In this document: piece after piece, positions 11,689 to 23,229 of the stretch
Position numbering within the stretch: position 1 is the stretch's first letter
Layout: every line of letters begins with the position of its first letter
Source: CAYGLV01 sp964351025
Lineage (GTDB): Bacteria; Actinomycetota; Thermoleophilia; Gaiellales; Gaiellaceae
Reading direction: 5' to 3'
NCBI GenBank assembly: GCA_964351025.1
Contig: CAYGLV010000008.1
Location: forward strand, 1 to 64,000
DNA length: 64,000 nt
The notes under the pieces: generated by a model
Seen by the model: the letters and a program-made list of their open reading frames with translations, nothing else
The model's database searches: none
What the model was told of the DNA's origin: nothing
Program-made: the position numbers and the translations under genes

Positions 11689-12516
11689 CTACCCTTGCGC
11701 CCCCGCAAGCTCGAGGGCCCGCCGCTCGTCGTCCACGTACATCTTGGAGCGCACAACGGCCTCGTCGAAGTCGACCTTGTGGGCATCGAAGAACGGGCCG
11801 TCGACGCAGGCGAACCGCGTCTTGCCGTCGATCGTGACCCGGCACGCGCCGCACATGCCGGTGCCGTCCACCATGATCGGGTCGAGCGAGACCATCGTCG
11901 GCAGGCCGTAGCGCCCGGTCACCTCGGCGATCGCCCGCATCATCGGCATCGGGCCGATCGCGAAGCAGTGCGTGAAGCTGCCGTCGGCGACGAGCAGCTC
12001 CTCGAGGCGGCCCGTGACGAATCCCTTGTAGCCCACCGAGCCGTCGTCGGTGCAGACGTTGTACTCGTCGCTGGCCGGCTCCAGCAGCTCCCTCAGGATC
12101 AGCAGGCTCTCGTTGCGCGCCCCGACGACCGACGTGACCCGCACCCCTCGCCGGCGCAGCTCGCGGGCCAGCGGATACACCGCGCCCGCGCCGAAGCCGC
12201 CCCCGACGAGGATCACGTTCCCACTCTCCGGCAGCGGCGCCGGCCGCCCGAGCGGGCCGGCGAAGTCGAGGATCTCGTCCCCCTCCTCGAGCGCGCAGAT
12301 CAGGCCGCTCGTCTTCCCGACCTCCTGCACCACGATCGTGATCGTGCCGGCTTCCCTGTCGAAGTCGGTGATGCTGATCGGCACGCGCTCGCCGAGCTCG
12401 TTCAGGCGGAGGATGACGAACTGACCCGGGCACGCGTTGCGCGTCACGAGCGGGGCCTCGACGACGAAGAGCTTCGTCACGGGCGTCAGGTGTCGTTTTT
12501 CGAGGACTCTCGCCAT
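11689..12516 (-). CDS. NfnA/SudB-like FAD and [2Fe-2S] oxidoreductase subunit
   Basis: 275-residue ferredoxin-NADP-reductase-fold subunit (PyrK/SudB/NfnA group). The FAD-binding barrel contains RVPISITDFD. The NAD(P)-binding lobe contains VILVGGGFGAGAVYPLAREL. Near the C-terminus D217, C222, C225 and C237 occur with spacing D-x4-C-x2-C-x11-C. That is the unusual Asp/Cys3 [2Fe-2S] ligand pattern described for NfnA of Thermotoga. Together with the GltD-like neighbour this gives both halves of an NfnAB-type ferredoxin:NADP oxidoreductase. It is coupled to the fused alpha-beta oxidoreductase by an ATGA overlap. Whether it bifurcates electrons or is a SudAB-like NADPH enzyme cannot be decided from sequence. 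Confidence 0.82.
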   Translation of the reverse strand: MARVLEKRHLTPVTKLFVVEAPLVTRNACPGQFVILRLNELGERVPISITDFDREAGTITIVVQEVGKTSGLICALEEGDEILDFAGPLGRPAPLPESGNVILVGGGFGAGAVYPLARELRRRGVRVTSVVGARNESLLILRELLEPASDEYNVCTDDGSVGYKGFVTGRLEELLVADGSFTHCFAIGPMPMMRAIAEVTGRYGLPTMVSLDPIMVDGTGMCGACRVTIDGKTRFACVDGPFFDAHKVDFDEAVVRSKMYVDDERRALELAGAQG

Positions 12517-14819
12517 CACAGGAGGGGGTGCTCGTCCATGCTCTTGAGTCGCTGCCAGCGCCGCTCGACTTCCGCCTCGATCGACGCCAGAGCCTGCGCG
12601 TGCTGCGGCTTGGCCAGGTGCCGCGTCTTTCCCATCTGCTCGAGCCAGGCGCGGACCGGAATCCGGCGCCCGACCGCCTCGGGGTCGTACGTGATGCTCG
12701 TCTTGCCACGCTCGATCTCGTAGATCGGGAAGAAGCAGCTGTCCACCGCTCCCTGGACGATGTCCGTGCCCACGCGGTCCTCCGTCTTCCAGTTGAGCGG
12801 GCAGGAGATCAGGATCTTGCCGTAGGCCAGGCCCTCGTTGCGCGCATACCACTGGGCCTTCGCGGCCTTGGCCAGCAGGTCGTCGGGGTAGCCCTCCACG
12901 GACGTGAAGACGTACGGGATGTTGGTGGCGGCCATGATCTGCGGCGTGTCCTTGTGATGGAACGCCTTGCCGGTCTGAGCGGGGCCGACGTGACTCGTCG
13001 AGGTCATGTGCCCGAAGGGCGTCGAGTAGCTGAGCTGGCTCCCCGTGTTCATGTAGCCCTGGTTGTCGTACTCGAGGACGATCATGCCGTGGTTGCGCAG
13101 GGCAGCTCCGATGGCGGCCCCCATGCCGATGTCCATGCCCCCGTCGCCCGTGACCATCAAGAACGTGATGTCCTCCCCGGCCGGCAGCTCGCCGCGGCGC
13201 ACGCGCTCGTGGAACATCTCCACGAGCCCGCCCAGCGTGGCGGCGCCGTTCTGGAAGAGGTTGTGAACGTAGGTGACGCGGTGCGAGGTGAGCGGATAGC
13301 CGGTGGTGACGACCATCGCGCAGCCCGTCTGATAGAGCACGACGACATCGCCCTCGATGCCCTTCAGGAACTGATCGAGAGCGGGGAACGCGCCGCAGCC
13401 CGGGCAGGCTCCGTGCCCCGGCGCGATGCGCTTCGCGCGGTTGACGAGCTGCCAGGCGGGAGGCGTATCGACGTTGAGGAGACCGCTCTGCTCGTCCACG
13501 TCCACCTTGATAAGGCCGGTGAAGGTCTCCGCCTTGCTCAGGGGCGCGAGCCCCTTCCTGGCGTGCTGCTTCGCGGGATCGCCTGGCGTGACCCCGTAGT
13601 AGTCGAAGGGCTGATCCACACGACCGGCCTCGGCGGCATCCCGGGCCAGGCGGAAGAACGCCTCGGCGTCCTCGGTGTAGAAGTCCTTGCCCCCCAGGCC
13701 GTAGATCCGGCTCAGGCAGAGCGTGCTGTTCTCCGGATCGTCCTTGAGCGCCGACTTCACCTCGTGGGCGATGTTCGCGCCGTGGGCGCCGTAGGAGTCG
13801 GCGCGCTCCCCGATCACGAGCGCGCGGACTCCGCGCAGCGCGTCGCGCAGATCCTGGGCGGGAAACGGCCGGAGAACGTTGGGGCTGACGACACCGGCCC
13901 GGATACCGATCTCCCGCAGCCGGTCGACCGCGTCCTTGGCCGTCTCCGCTGCCGAGTTGAGCAGCAGCACCGCAACCTCCGCGTCCTCCATGCGATAGAG
14001 GTCGACGACGTCGTAGCGCCGCCCGCTGATCGCCTCGTACTCCGCGAACACCTCGGGAAGGGCCCGCTGGGCGGCATCCATCGCCAGCTTCAGCTGGTAC
14101 TTGTTGTTGATCAGGTCCGGGTCGTTCATGTACGGCCCGATCGTCACGGGGTTCCGCGGGTCGAGGGCGTGCACGCATTCGGGCACCGGGCCCAGGAAGT
14201 CCTGCACCACCCGCTCGTCCTCGAAGTAGCGGACGCGCCGCTTCTGGTGGCTCGTGAAGAAGCCGTCGAACGCGACGATCACGGGCAGCCGCACCTCCGG
14301 CCGCTCGCCGAGGCGAAGCGCGACGACGTTCATGTCGTAGACGGCCTGGGGGTCGCGAGCTAGAAGGATCAGCCAGCCCGTGTTGAGCGTGAAGTAGAGG
14401 TCGGAGTGGTCGCCGCGGATGTCGAGCGGGCCGCTGACCGAACGTGTCACCAGGTCGAGCAGCATCGGAAACCTCGTGCCGGACTGCACGGGAAGCTGCT
14501 CGAGCGAGTAGAGGAGGCCCTGCGAGCTCGTCGCGTTGAAGACGCGACCCCCGCCCGTGGAGGCGCCGTAACACAGGCCGGCGGCGCCGTGCTCGCCATC
14601 GGCCGGCACCATCACCATCCGCGGCCCGCCCTCGGCCTGCATTTCGTCGAGAAGCTCGGCGATCTCGGTCGAGGGCGTGATCGGGTAGTAGCCCATCAGG
14701 TGGAAATCGATCTGCTTGGCCGACAGCGCAGCCATCTCGTTGCCGCTCTTGAAGTCGGCCACCTGGGTTGGGGCCTTCGGCTTCGCACGGGGCTTCGGCT
14801 TCGTGTGGGCTATGGCCAT
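12516..14819 (-). CDS. 2-oxoacid:ferredoxin oxidoreductase, fused alpha and beta subunits
   Basis: Thiamine-diphosphate enzyme that oxidises a 2-oxoacid to acyl-CoA and reduces ferredoxin. The 767 residues join two subunits usually separate. The alpha domain (about 20-400) carries the MGYYPITPSTEIAELL motif and the GDHSDLY loop. The beta domain (about 455-767) carries CPGCGAFPALDQF, a third cysteine in YQTGCAMVV and a fourth in KILISCPLNW, which together ligate the proximal [4Fe-4S] cluster. The thiamine-diphosphate motif is GDGGMDIGMGAAIGAAL near residue 555. The substrate (pyruvate, 2-oxoglutarate or branched-chain) is undecided. The N-terminus has a short KPKPRAKPKAP basic stretch. It follows the gamma-delta gene by 10 bases. 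Confidence 0.9.
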   Translation of the reverse strand: MAIAHTKPKPRAKPKAPTQVADFKSGNEMAALSAKQIDFHLMGYYPITPSTEIAELLDEMQAEGGPRMVMVPADGEHGAAGLCYGASTGGGRVFNATSSQGLLYSLEQLPVQSGTRFPMLLDLVTRSVSGPLDIRGDHSDLYFTLNTGWLILLARDPQAVYDMNVVALRLGERPEVRLPVIVAFDGFFTSHQKRRVRYFEDERVVQDFLGPVPECVHALDPRNPVTIGPYMNDPDLINNKYQLKLAMDAAQRALPEVFAEYEAISGRRYDVVDLYRMEDAEVAVLLLNSAAETAKDAVDRLREIGIRAGVVSPNVLRPFPAQDLRDALRGVRALVIGERADSYGAHGANIAHEVKSALKDDPENSTLCLSRIYGLGGKDFYTEDAEAFFRLARDAAEAGRVDQPFDYYGVTPGDPAKQHARKGLAPLSKAETFTGLIKVDVDEQSGLLNVDTPPAWQLVNRAKRIAPGHGACPGCGAFPALDQFLKGIEGDVVVLYQTGCAMVVTTGYPLTSHRVTYVHNLFQNGAATLGGLVEMFHERVRRGELPAGEDITFLMVTGDGGMDIGMGAAIGAALRNHGMIVLEYDNQGYMNTGSQLSYSTPFGHMTSTSHVGPAQTGKAFHHKDTPQIMAATNIPYVFTSVEGYPDDLLAKAAKAQWYARNEGLAYGKILISCPLNWKTEDRVGTDIVQGAVDSCFFPIYEIERGKTSITYDPEAVGRRIPVRAWLEQMGKTRHLAKPQHAQALASIEAEVERRWQRLKSMDEHPLL

Positions 14820-14829
14820 CTCAACCTCC

Positions 14830-15918
14830 TCAGCGGCTCGCCTTGCCGCCGGCTACCGCAACCCGCTTCGGAGCCGGCTGCTCGAGCCAGGTGTAGAGCG
14901 GCACGCGGTGGGCTTCCGCGTATCCCTCTTCCTCGCGTGCCTCCACGAGAGCCTCGGTTGGGCACGCTTCCGTGCACTTCAGGCAGCCCTTGCAGTAGTG
15001 GTAGTCGATCCCGCGCAGGCGGATGGCCGGCTCCGGGCCGCCGGCCTCCTCCTCCCAGACGAGGCAGAAGTCGGGACAGACGACGTCACAGAGGGCGCAA
15101 TGGATGCACTTGTCCAGATCGAGCACCGGGATCAAGCCCTGCCGCGAAGAGCTCAGGTTCTTGACGATGCTGTTGCCGGGATCGACGATGATCCCTCCGA
15201 GCGGAGCCTCGAGGTAGCCGAAGGCCGGGCCTTCACGCAGCGCCGCACCCGTCTCCTCGGCCGCGACAGCGCGGTAGCTCTTCCGGCGCAGCTCGCGGTA
15301 GCCGCGGTCGAAGGTGCGGATGTTGGCGTCCACGAGATGCGCGTACCGGCGCCCCAGCCGCTCGCGGAGCGTCTCGCGCAGCGCGTCGGGGTCGAGGAAC
15401 GGGCAGACCCGGGCGATCGCGCCCAACATGGCTGTATTCACGCGGGTCGACTCCTCCAGCGCGATCCCGAGCGCGTCCACGACTGCGACGTGCTTCGCCG
15501 TGCCGCCGAGCGCCTCCCGAACGTCGTCCGGTGAGGAGCGCGAGTTCATGATCAGCGTGCCTGTGCTGCTCAGGCCGGCGGAAACGTCGTACAGCTTGGT
15601 CAGGGCCTCGTGAAAGACCGCCACGAGCTGCGGGCTCTCGATCGGGCTGCTCGTACGGATCTCGCGGTCGGGGGCACAAAAGCGAACGAAGGACCTCACG
15701 GGCGAGCCCTTCTTCTCGGAGCCGTACGAGGAGAAGTGGGAGCCGTTCAGCTGCTGGCGCAGGACCCCCGTCTCGGCCAGGATCTGGCCGGCGAGGTTGG
15801 CGCCGAGCCCGCCGATCGACTCGAGCCGAATGCCGAAGAAGCCGTCGGCGTCCACGTTCCCCAGCGAGACCGCTGTCGCGGGGCGCGTCCTCGACGCGGC
15901 AGCGGCCGGCTTCGCCAC
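14830..15918 (-). CDS. 2-oxoacid:ferredoxin oxidoreductase, fused gamma and delta subunits
   Basis: Partner of the fused alpha-beta subunit. The gamma domain (about residues 24-205) has the signature GIRLESIGGLGANLAGQIL and GSPVRSFVRF. The C-terminal delta domain is a two-cluster ferredoxin with CIHCALCDVVCPDFC near residue 273 and CKGCLKCTEACPTEAL near 306, each binding a [4Fe-4S] cluster. The 362-residue protein starts at a GTG (15918) preceded by a strong purine-rich ribosome binding site within gggaggtggg. It is the first gene of the four-gene redox operon on the minus strand and is divergent from moaA. Confidence 0.88.
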   Translation of the reverse strand: MAKPAAAASRTRPATAVSLGNVDADGFFGIRLESIGGLGANLAGQILAETGVLRQQLNGSHFSSYGSEKKGSPVRSFVRFCAPDREIRTSSPIESPQLVAVFHEALTKLYDVSAGLSSTGTLIMNSRSSPDDVREALGGTAKHVAVVDALGIALEESTRVNTAMLGAIARVCPFLDPDALRETLRERLGRRYAHLVDANIRTFDRGYRELRRKSYRAVAAEETGAALREGPAFGYLEAPLGGIIVDPGNSIVKNLSSSRQGLIPVLDLDKCIHCALCDVVCPDFCLVWEEEAGGPEPAIRLRGIDYHYCKGCLKCTEACPTEALVEAREEEGYAEAHRVPLYTWLEQPAPKRVAVAGGKASR

Positions 15919-16024
15919 CTACCCCCACCTCCCGCGGCGGTGAAGGTGCGAGACGTCCGAGCTCCGGCCTGCGGGCATCCCAAGGCGGAGGTCAGTGTGC
16001 ACGAGCGCCACCCCCCTAGATTCC

Positions 16025-16059
16025 ATCAAGACGCCGTTGACCGAATGGGCCATCTTGAT
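16025..16059. promoter_or_regulatory. Inverted repeat between the oxidoreductase operon and moaA
   Basis: ATCAAGA (16025-16031) and TCTTGAT (16053-16059) form perfect 7-base arms separated by 21 bases. The site lies in the 185-base divergent region between the gamma-delta gene and moaA, where a regulator could act on either. The long spacer makes an RNA hairpin less likely than a protein site. Function is inferred. Confidence 0.35.
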
Positions 16060-16090
16060 CAGGCCGATTCCCCGGCGGTCGAGAAGCGGT

Positions 16091-16096
16091 TACCCT
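16091..16096 (+). promoter_or_regulatory. Leaderless -10 box for moaA (TACCCT)
   Basis: TACCCT ends 7 bases before the moaA ATG at 16104, the spacing seen at many genes here. No ribosome binding site is present. Confidence 0.5.
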
Positions 16097-16103
16097 CCTC
16101 CCC

Positions 16104-17108
16104 ATGAGCGTCACCGACACGCTCGGGCGACCGCTGCACGACCTGCGCGTCTCGGTCACCGACCGCTGCAACTTCCGCTGTGTCTACTGCATGCCGAAGG
16201 ACGTCTTCGGCCGCGACCACGCGTTCATGGACCGGAAGGAGCTGCTCACCTTCGAGGAGATCGTGCGGGTCGCCCGCGCCTTCGCCGCCCACGGGGTGCG
16301 CAAGGTGCGGATCACCGGCGGCGAGCCGCTGCTGCGCCGCGACCTCGAGCGGCTGGTCGAGGGGTTGGCCGCGATCGACGGGATCGACGACCTCACGCTG
16401 ACGACGAACGGGACGCTGCTCGCGCAGAAGGCCGACGTCCTCGCGTCGGCCGGACTGACTCGCGTGACGGTCAGCCTCGACTCGCTCGACGACGCAACGT
16501 TCCAGGCGATGAACGACGTGGACTGCCCCGTCTCGAAGGTGCTCGCCGGGATCGAGGCCGCCGCGGCGGCCGGGCTCCCGGTGAAGGTGAACGCCGTGGT
16601 CAAGCGCGGTCTCAACGAGACCTCGGTGCTCGGGCTCGCCCGCCACTTCAAGGGCTCGGGTCACGTCCTGCGCTTCATCGAGTACATGGACGTCGGCGCG
16701 ACGAACGGCTGGCGCCTGGACGACGTCGTCCCCGCGGCAGAGATCGTCGGGGCGATCGAGGCCGAGCTCCCGCTCGATCCGGTCGAGCCCGCCTACCGCG
16801 GCGAGGTCGCGCGGCGCTACCGCTATCGCGACGGCTCCGGCGAGATCGGCGTGATCGCCTCGGTCACGCAGCCCTTCTGCGGCGACTGCACCCGGGCCCG
16901 TATCTCGGCCGAGGGGAAGCTCTACACGTGCCTGTTCGCCGTGCGCGGCCACGATCTCCGTGCGTTGCTCCGCACCGGCGCAACCGACGCGCAGCTGCAC
17001 GACTCGATCGGAGACGTCTGGAGCGCCCGCGCGGACCGCTACTCCGAGATCCGCTCCGAGCGCACCACCGGCCTGAAGAAGGTCGAGATGAGCTACATCG
17101 GCGGCTGA
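16104..17108 (+). CDS. moaA: GTP 3',8-cyclase MoaA (molybdenum cofactor)
   Basis: Radical SAM enzyme that catalyses the first step of molybdopterin synthesis, converting GTP to 3',8-cyclo-7,8-dihydro-GTP. The 334-residue protein has the radical SAM cluster motif with C22, C26 and C29 (RCNFRCVYC). The SAM-binding GGEPLL motif follows. The second, GTP-binding [4Fe-4S] site is at C259, C262 and C276 (CGDCTRAR then LYTC). It ends in the Gly-Gly tail needed for activity (SYIGG). No other moa genes are in the window, so the rest of the pathway lies elsewhere. Confidence 0.96.
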   Translation: MSVTDTLGRPLHDLRVSVTDRCNFRCVYCMPKDVFGRDHAFMDRKELLTFEEIVRVARAFAAHGVRKVRITGGEPLLRRDLERLVEGLAAIDGIDDLTLTTNGTLLAQKADVLASAGLTRVTVSLDSLDDATFQAMNDVDCPVSKVLAGIEAAAAAGLPVKVNAVVKRGLNETSVLGLARHFKGSGHVLRFIEYMDVGATNGWRLDDVVPAAEIVGAIEAELPLDPVEPAYRGEVARRYRYRDGSGEIGVIASVTQPFCGDCTRARISAEGKLYTCLFAVRGHDLRALLRTGATDAQLHDSIGDVWSARADRYSEIRSERTTGLKKVEMSYIGG

Positions 17109-17128
17109 CGCCGCCGGCCGCAGCTGCG

Positions 17129-17147
17129 GAAACCCCGTACGGGTTTC
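17129..17147. other. Short hairpin between moaA and nifJ
   Basis: GAAACCC (17129-17135) pairs perfectly with GGGTTTC (17141-17147) around a 5-base loop, 21 bases after the moaA stop and 49 bases before nifJ. There is no T-run, so a weak terminator or a leader structure of nifJ are both possible. Confidence 0.35.
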
Positions 17148-17195
17148 GGGGCAGCCCCCGATGCCTGGCAGTGACCGGCCCGCGAGGCTTCCGTC

Positions 17196-20752
<3,557 letters not shown>

Positions 20753-20756
<4 letters not shown>

Positions 20757-21760
20757 GCCCCGATCTCTCAACGACCTATCTCGGTCTCCGGCTCTCGAGC
20801 CCGCTCGTCGCGGCGGCCTCGCCGGTTACCGGGAAGCTCGACATGCTGCGCCGGCTCGAGGCCGCGGGCGCGGGCGCCGTCGTGCTGCCGTCCCTGTTCG
20901 AGGAGCAGATCGAGCACGAGGAGACCGACCTCCACGCGCTGCTCGAATACGGAACGGACAGCTTCAGCGAGGCGCTGACGTACTTCCCCGAGCTGCAGGG
21001 GCTCGTCACGATCCCCGAGGCGTACCTGCGCCACCTCGAGGCGGCGAAGGAGCTGCTCTCGATCCCCGTGATCGCAAGCCTGAACGGCGTCTCCTCCGGC
21101 GGCTGGACCCACTACGCGAGGCTCTGCGAGCAGTCGGGTGCCGACGCGCTCGAGCTGAACGTGTACGCCGTCGAGACGGATCCGGACACTTCGGCCGCCA
21201 GCGTCGAGGAGCGGACGCTCCAACTCGTCCGGCGGGTGCGCGAGACCGTCTCGATCCCGCTGGCGGTCAAGGTCGGCCCCTTCTACAGCGCCTTCGCGCA
21301 TACGGCGCGCCACCTCGCGGAAGCCGGAGCCGACGGGCTCGTGCTCTTCAACCGCTTCCTGCAGCCGGACATCGATCTCGAGGCGATGCGGGTCGACCCG
21401 CATATCCAGCTCTCGACCTCGGAGGAGCTGCGGCTGCGACTCCGCTGGATCGCGATCCTGCGCGGCCGGATTCCCGTGTCGCTCGCCGCCACCGGCGGCG
21501 TGCACACTGCCGCGGACGTCGTCAAGCTCCTGCTCGCCGGCGCGGACGTGACGATGCTCGCCTCGACGCTGCTGCAGTTCGGACCGGAGCGCTTGACGGC
21601 CCTCGAGGCGGATCTGCTCGACTGGCTGACCGAGCGCGAGTACGACTCCGTCGAGCAGCTCAAGGGCAGCATGAGCCAGGCGTCGTGCCCCGACCCGGCC
21701 GCGTTCGAGCGCGGGAACTACATGCGGGCGCTCGTCTCGTATGCGCCGCGCCGCGACTAG
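20753..21760 (+). CDS. Dihydroorotate dehydrogenase-like flavoprotein
   Basis: 335-residue TIM-barrel protein of the class I dihydroorotate dehydrogenase superfamily. It begins LSTTYLGLRLSSPLVAAASP, the usual PyrD start. It retains SLNGVSSGGWTHYARLCEQ, ELNVYAVETD and VKVGPFYS blocks, and the FMN-phosphate region VSLAATGGVHTAADVVKLLLAG. The catalytic base of class 1A enzymes (Cys in the substrate loop) is not obvious, so true pyrimidine synthesis is doubtful. The start codon overlaps the nifJ stop (ATGA). I recall such proteins being commonly encoded beside NifJ, which suggests a redox role linked to pyruvate oxidation; this is an inference from context. No pyr genes are nearby. Confidence 0.8.
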
Positions 21761-21799
21761 ACGGTCGCTCCCGCAAACGAACCCGCCCAGCTCCCTCGG

Positions 21800-21805
21800 T
21801 AGAAT
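21800..21805 (+). promoter_or_regulatory. Leaderless -10 box for PAP2 gene (TAGAAT)
   Basis: TAGAAT ends 10 bases before the GTG at 21816, which supports that codon as the start rather than the upstream ATG at 21741, whose use would overlap the previous gene. Confidence 0.5.
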
Positions 21806-21815
21806 CGCCGGCGCC

Positions 21816-22547
21816 GTGTCCGCCTACGTCGCCGCAGCAGGACGCCGCCTTCCGCGCGGCTGGATCGATCTCGGTCGCCAGTTCGCGATCTGGTTCGGCT
21901 TCCTCGGCGCGTACCAGGTGGCCCGCGGCGCAGCCGACCGCAGCGTCGCCGAGGCGCTGACGAACGGGCAGTGGGTGATCGACTTCCAGCGCTCGCTCAA
22001 CTCGATGGTCGAGCTCGATCTGCAGAAGCTCATCGAGCGCTCCCGCGTGCTGGAGGGGGCGGCCTCGTGGTCGTACTGGCTCTCCCAGTTCACCGTCGTC
22101 GTGGGAGCGCTGCTCTACGTGTACCTGCGGCACAACGACAGCTTCTATCGCTTCCGCAATACGCTCCTGCTTGCGAACACGATCGGCCTGATCGGCTATG
22201 TCGCCGTGCCGACCGCACCGCCGCGGTTCTTCCCGGAGGCCGGGTTCAGCGACACGCTCTCCCAGTACGGCAGCCTCAACCACGGCACCGGCCTGATCCA
22301 GCTCGCGTCGAACCAGTTCGCGGCGATGCCGAGCCTGCACTCGGCCGACGCGCTCATCGTCGGGCTCGTCCTGGCGTCGGTCGTCTCGCACCGGTGGGCC
22401 AAGCTCGCGTGGCTGGCCTGGCCGCTGTGGGTGTGGTTCAGCGTCATGTCAACCGGCAACCACTTCTGGCTCGACATCGCAGCGGGGGCGCTCGTCGCCG
22501 CGATCGCCGCCGCCGTGATCTACAGGCCGTGGCTCCGACGCGCATGA
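21816..22547 (+). CDS. PAP2-superfamily membrane phosphatase/transferase (AUR1-like)
   Basis: Integral membrane protein of the PAP2 (acid phosphatase/vanadium haloperoxidase) superfamily, about 243 residues with roughly six transmembrane helices. Active-site motifs are AMPSLHSADALIVG (motif 2 His) and STGNHFWLDIAAGALVA (motif 3 His and Asp). The topology resembles inositol-phosphoceramide-synthase-like PAP2 proteins. It overlaps the phosphatidylinositol-phosphate synthase gene by ATGA and lies just upstream of ino1, so a step in inositol-lipid metabolism, such as dephosphorylating phosphatidylinositol phosphate or transferring a head group, is plausible but inferred. Confidence 0.8.
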   Translation: MSAYVAAAGRRLPRGWIDLGRQFAIWFGFLGAYQVARGAADRSVAEALTNGQWVIDFQRSLNSMVELDLQKLIERSRVLEGAASWSYWLSQFTVVVGALLYVYLRHNDSFYRFRNTLLLANTIGLIGYVAVPTAPPRFFPEAGFSDTLSQYGSLNHGTGLIQLASNQFAAMPSLHSADALIVGLVLASVVSHRWAKLAWLAWPLWVWFSVMSTGNHFWLDIAAGALVAAIAAAVIYRPWLRRA

Positions 22548-23170
22548 GCTTCCCGGCACGGGTCAGAACCTTCTACACCGACGGGGCGCGGAGCCTCGCC
22601 GCCTGGTCGATGACCGGGCTCGCACGCACGCGCGTGACGCCGAACCAGCTCACCGCCGCCGGCGTCTCCTCGTGCGCGGCCGCCGCCGTCATCGTCTACT
22701 TCGAGGATCGGGGCGAGATCCTCTTCTTCTGGTTCGGGGCCGCCGTCTTCATCGTCGGCTCGGTGCTCGACATCCTCGACGGCGCGCTCGCCCGCGTCGG
22801 CGGCAAGCAGACGCCGTTCGGCTCGTTCATGGACTCGACGCTCGACCGCGTCAGCGAGGGGCTGATGCTCGGCGCCGTCGGGCTCGTCTTCATGCGGCAC
22901 GGGAACGAGGTGGCGCTGGCAGCAACGATCGCGGCGGTCGGCGGCTCGTTCCTCGTTCCGTACGCGCGGGCGAAGGCCGAGGCGCTCGGCCTCCGCGGCG
23001 ACGTCGGCATCGGCTCGCGAGCCGAGCGCGTGATCGTGATCTGCGCCGGCCTGATCCTCGCGCCGTGGGGGGCGCTGCAGTGGGCGATCTACGTGCTCGC
23101 GTTCGCGGCCTGGTTCACGGTCGCGCAGCGCGCACTGCACGTCCGCGCGCAGCTGCGCACGCGGGGCTAG
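22544..23170 (+). CDS. CDP-alcohol phosphatidyltransferase, probable phosphatidylinositol-phosphate synthase
   Basis: Membrane enzyme that joins CDP-diacylglycerol to an alcohol phosphate. The 208-residue protein has the complete family signature D-G-x2-A-R-x8-G-x3-D-x3-D, seen as DGALAR followed by G, D and D around residues 78-101, which binds the metal and CDP. About six transmembrane helices follow. In actinobacteria this family uses inositol-3-phosphate to make phosphatidylinositol phosphate, and the next gene makes exactly that substrate. Context therefore favours a PgsA1/PIP synthase over phosphatidylglycerol-phosphate synthase. It is translationally coupled to the PAP2 gene. Confidence 0.88.
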   Translation: MSFPARVRTFYTDGARSLAAWSMTGLARTRVTPNQLTAAGVSSCAAAAVIVYFEDRGEILFFWFGAAVFIVGSVLDILDGALARVGGKQTPFGSFMDSTLDRVSEGLMLGAVGLVFMRHGNEVALAATIAAVGGSFLVPYARAKAEALGLRGDVGIGSRAERVIVICAGLILAPWGALQWAIYVLAFAAWFTVAQRALHVRAQLRTRG

Positions 23171-23177
23171 GGCAACC

Positions 23178-23229
23178 GCTAGCTCGCACCAACCCAGTGC
23201 TATACTGCTAGCAGTTTGAGTGCTAGCAC
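23178..23229. promoter_or_regulatory. Cluster of GCTAGC palindromes at the ino1 promoter (putative operator)
   Basis: Three GCTAGC cores occur within 52 bases. The first is at 23178-23183. The second is the perfect 12-base palindrome ACTGCTAGCAGT at 23204-23215, overlapping the -10 box and abutting the start codon. The third is the perfect 10-base palindrome GTGCTAGCAC at 23220-23229, inside codons 2-5. Direct AGTGCTA/ACTGCTA half-sites begin at 23196, 23204 and 23219. The density and placement over a promoter strongly suggest a repressor operator. The product of this gene carries ribbon-helix-helix motifs, so autoregulation is the simplest reading. Confidence 0.65.
23201..23206 (+). promoter_or_regulatory. 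-10 box of the RHH-ino1 gene (TATACT)
   Basis: TATACT is the strongest -10-like hexamer seen in the window. It ends 9 bases before the TTG at 23216, so the message is probably leaderless. It overlaps the left half of the palindrome at 23204-23215. Confidence 0.6.

Noticed and set aside
9153..11837. Very long plus-strand open frame (894 codons) across EamA and NfnB-like genes
   Set aside because: It is an antisense shadow: composition is Arg/Asp/Glu-rich without domains, while the minus strand encodes recognisable proteins through the same bases.
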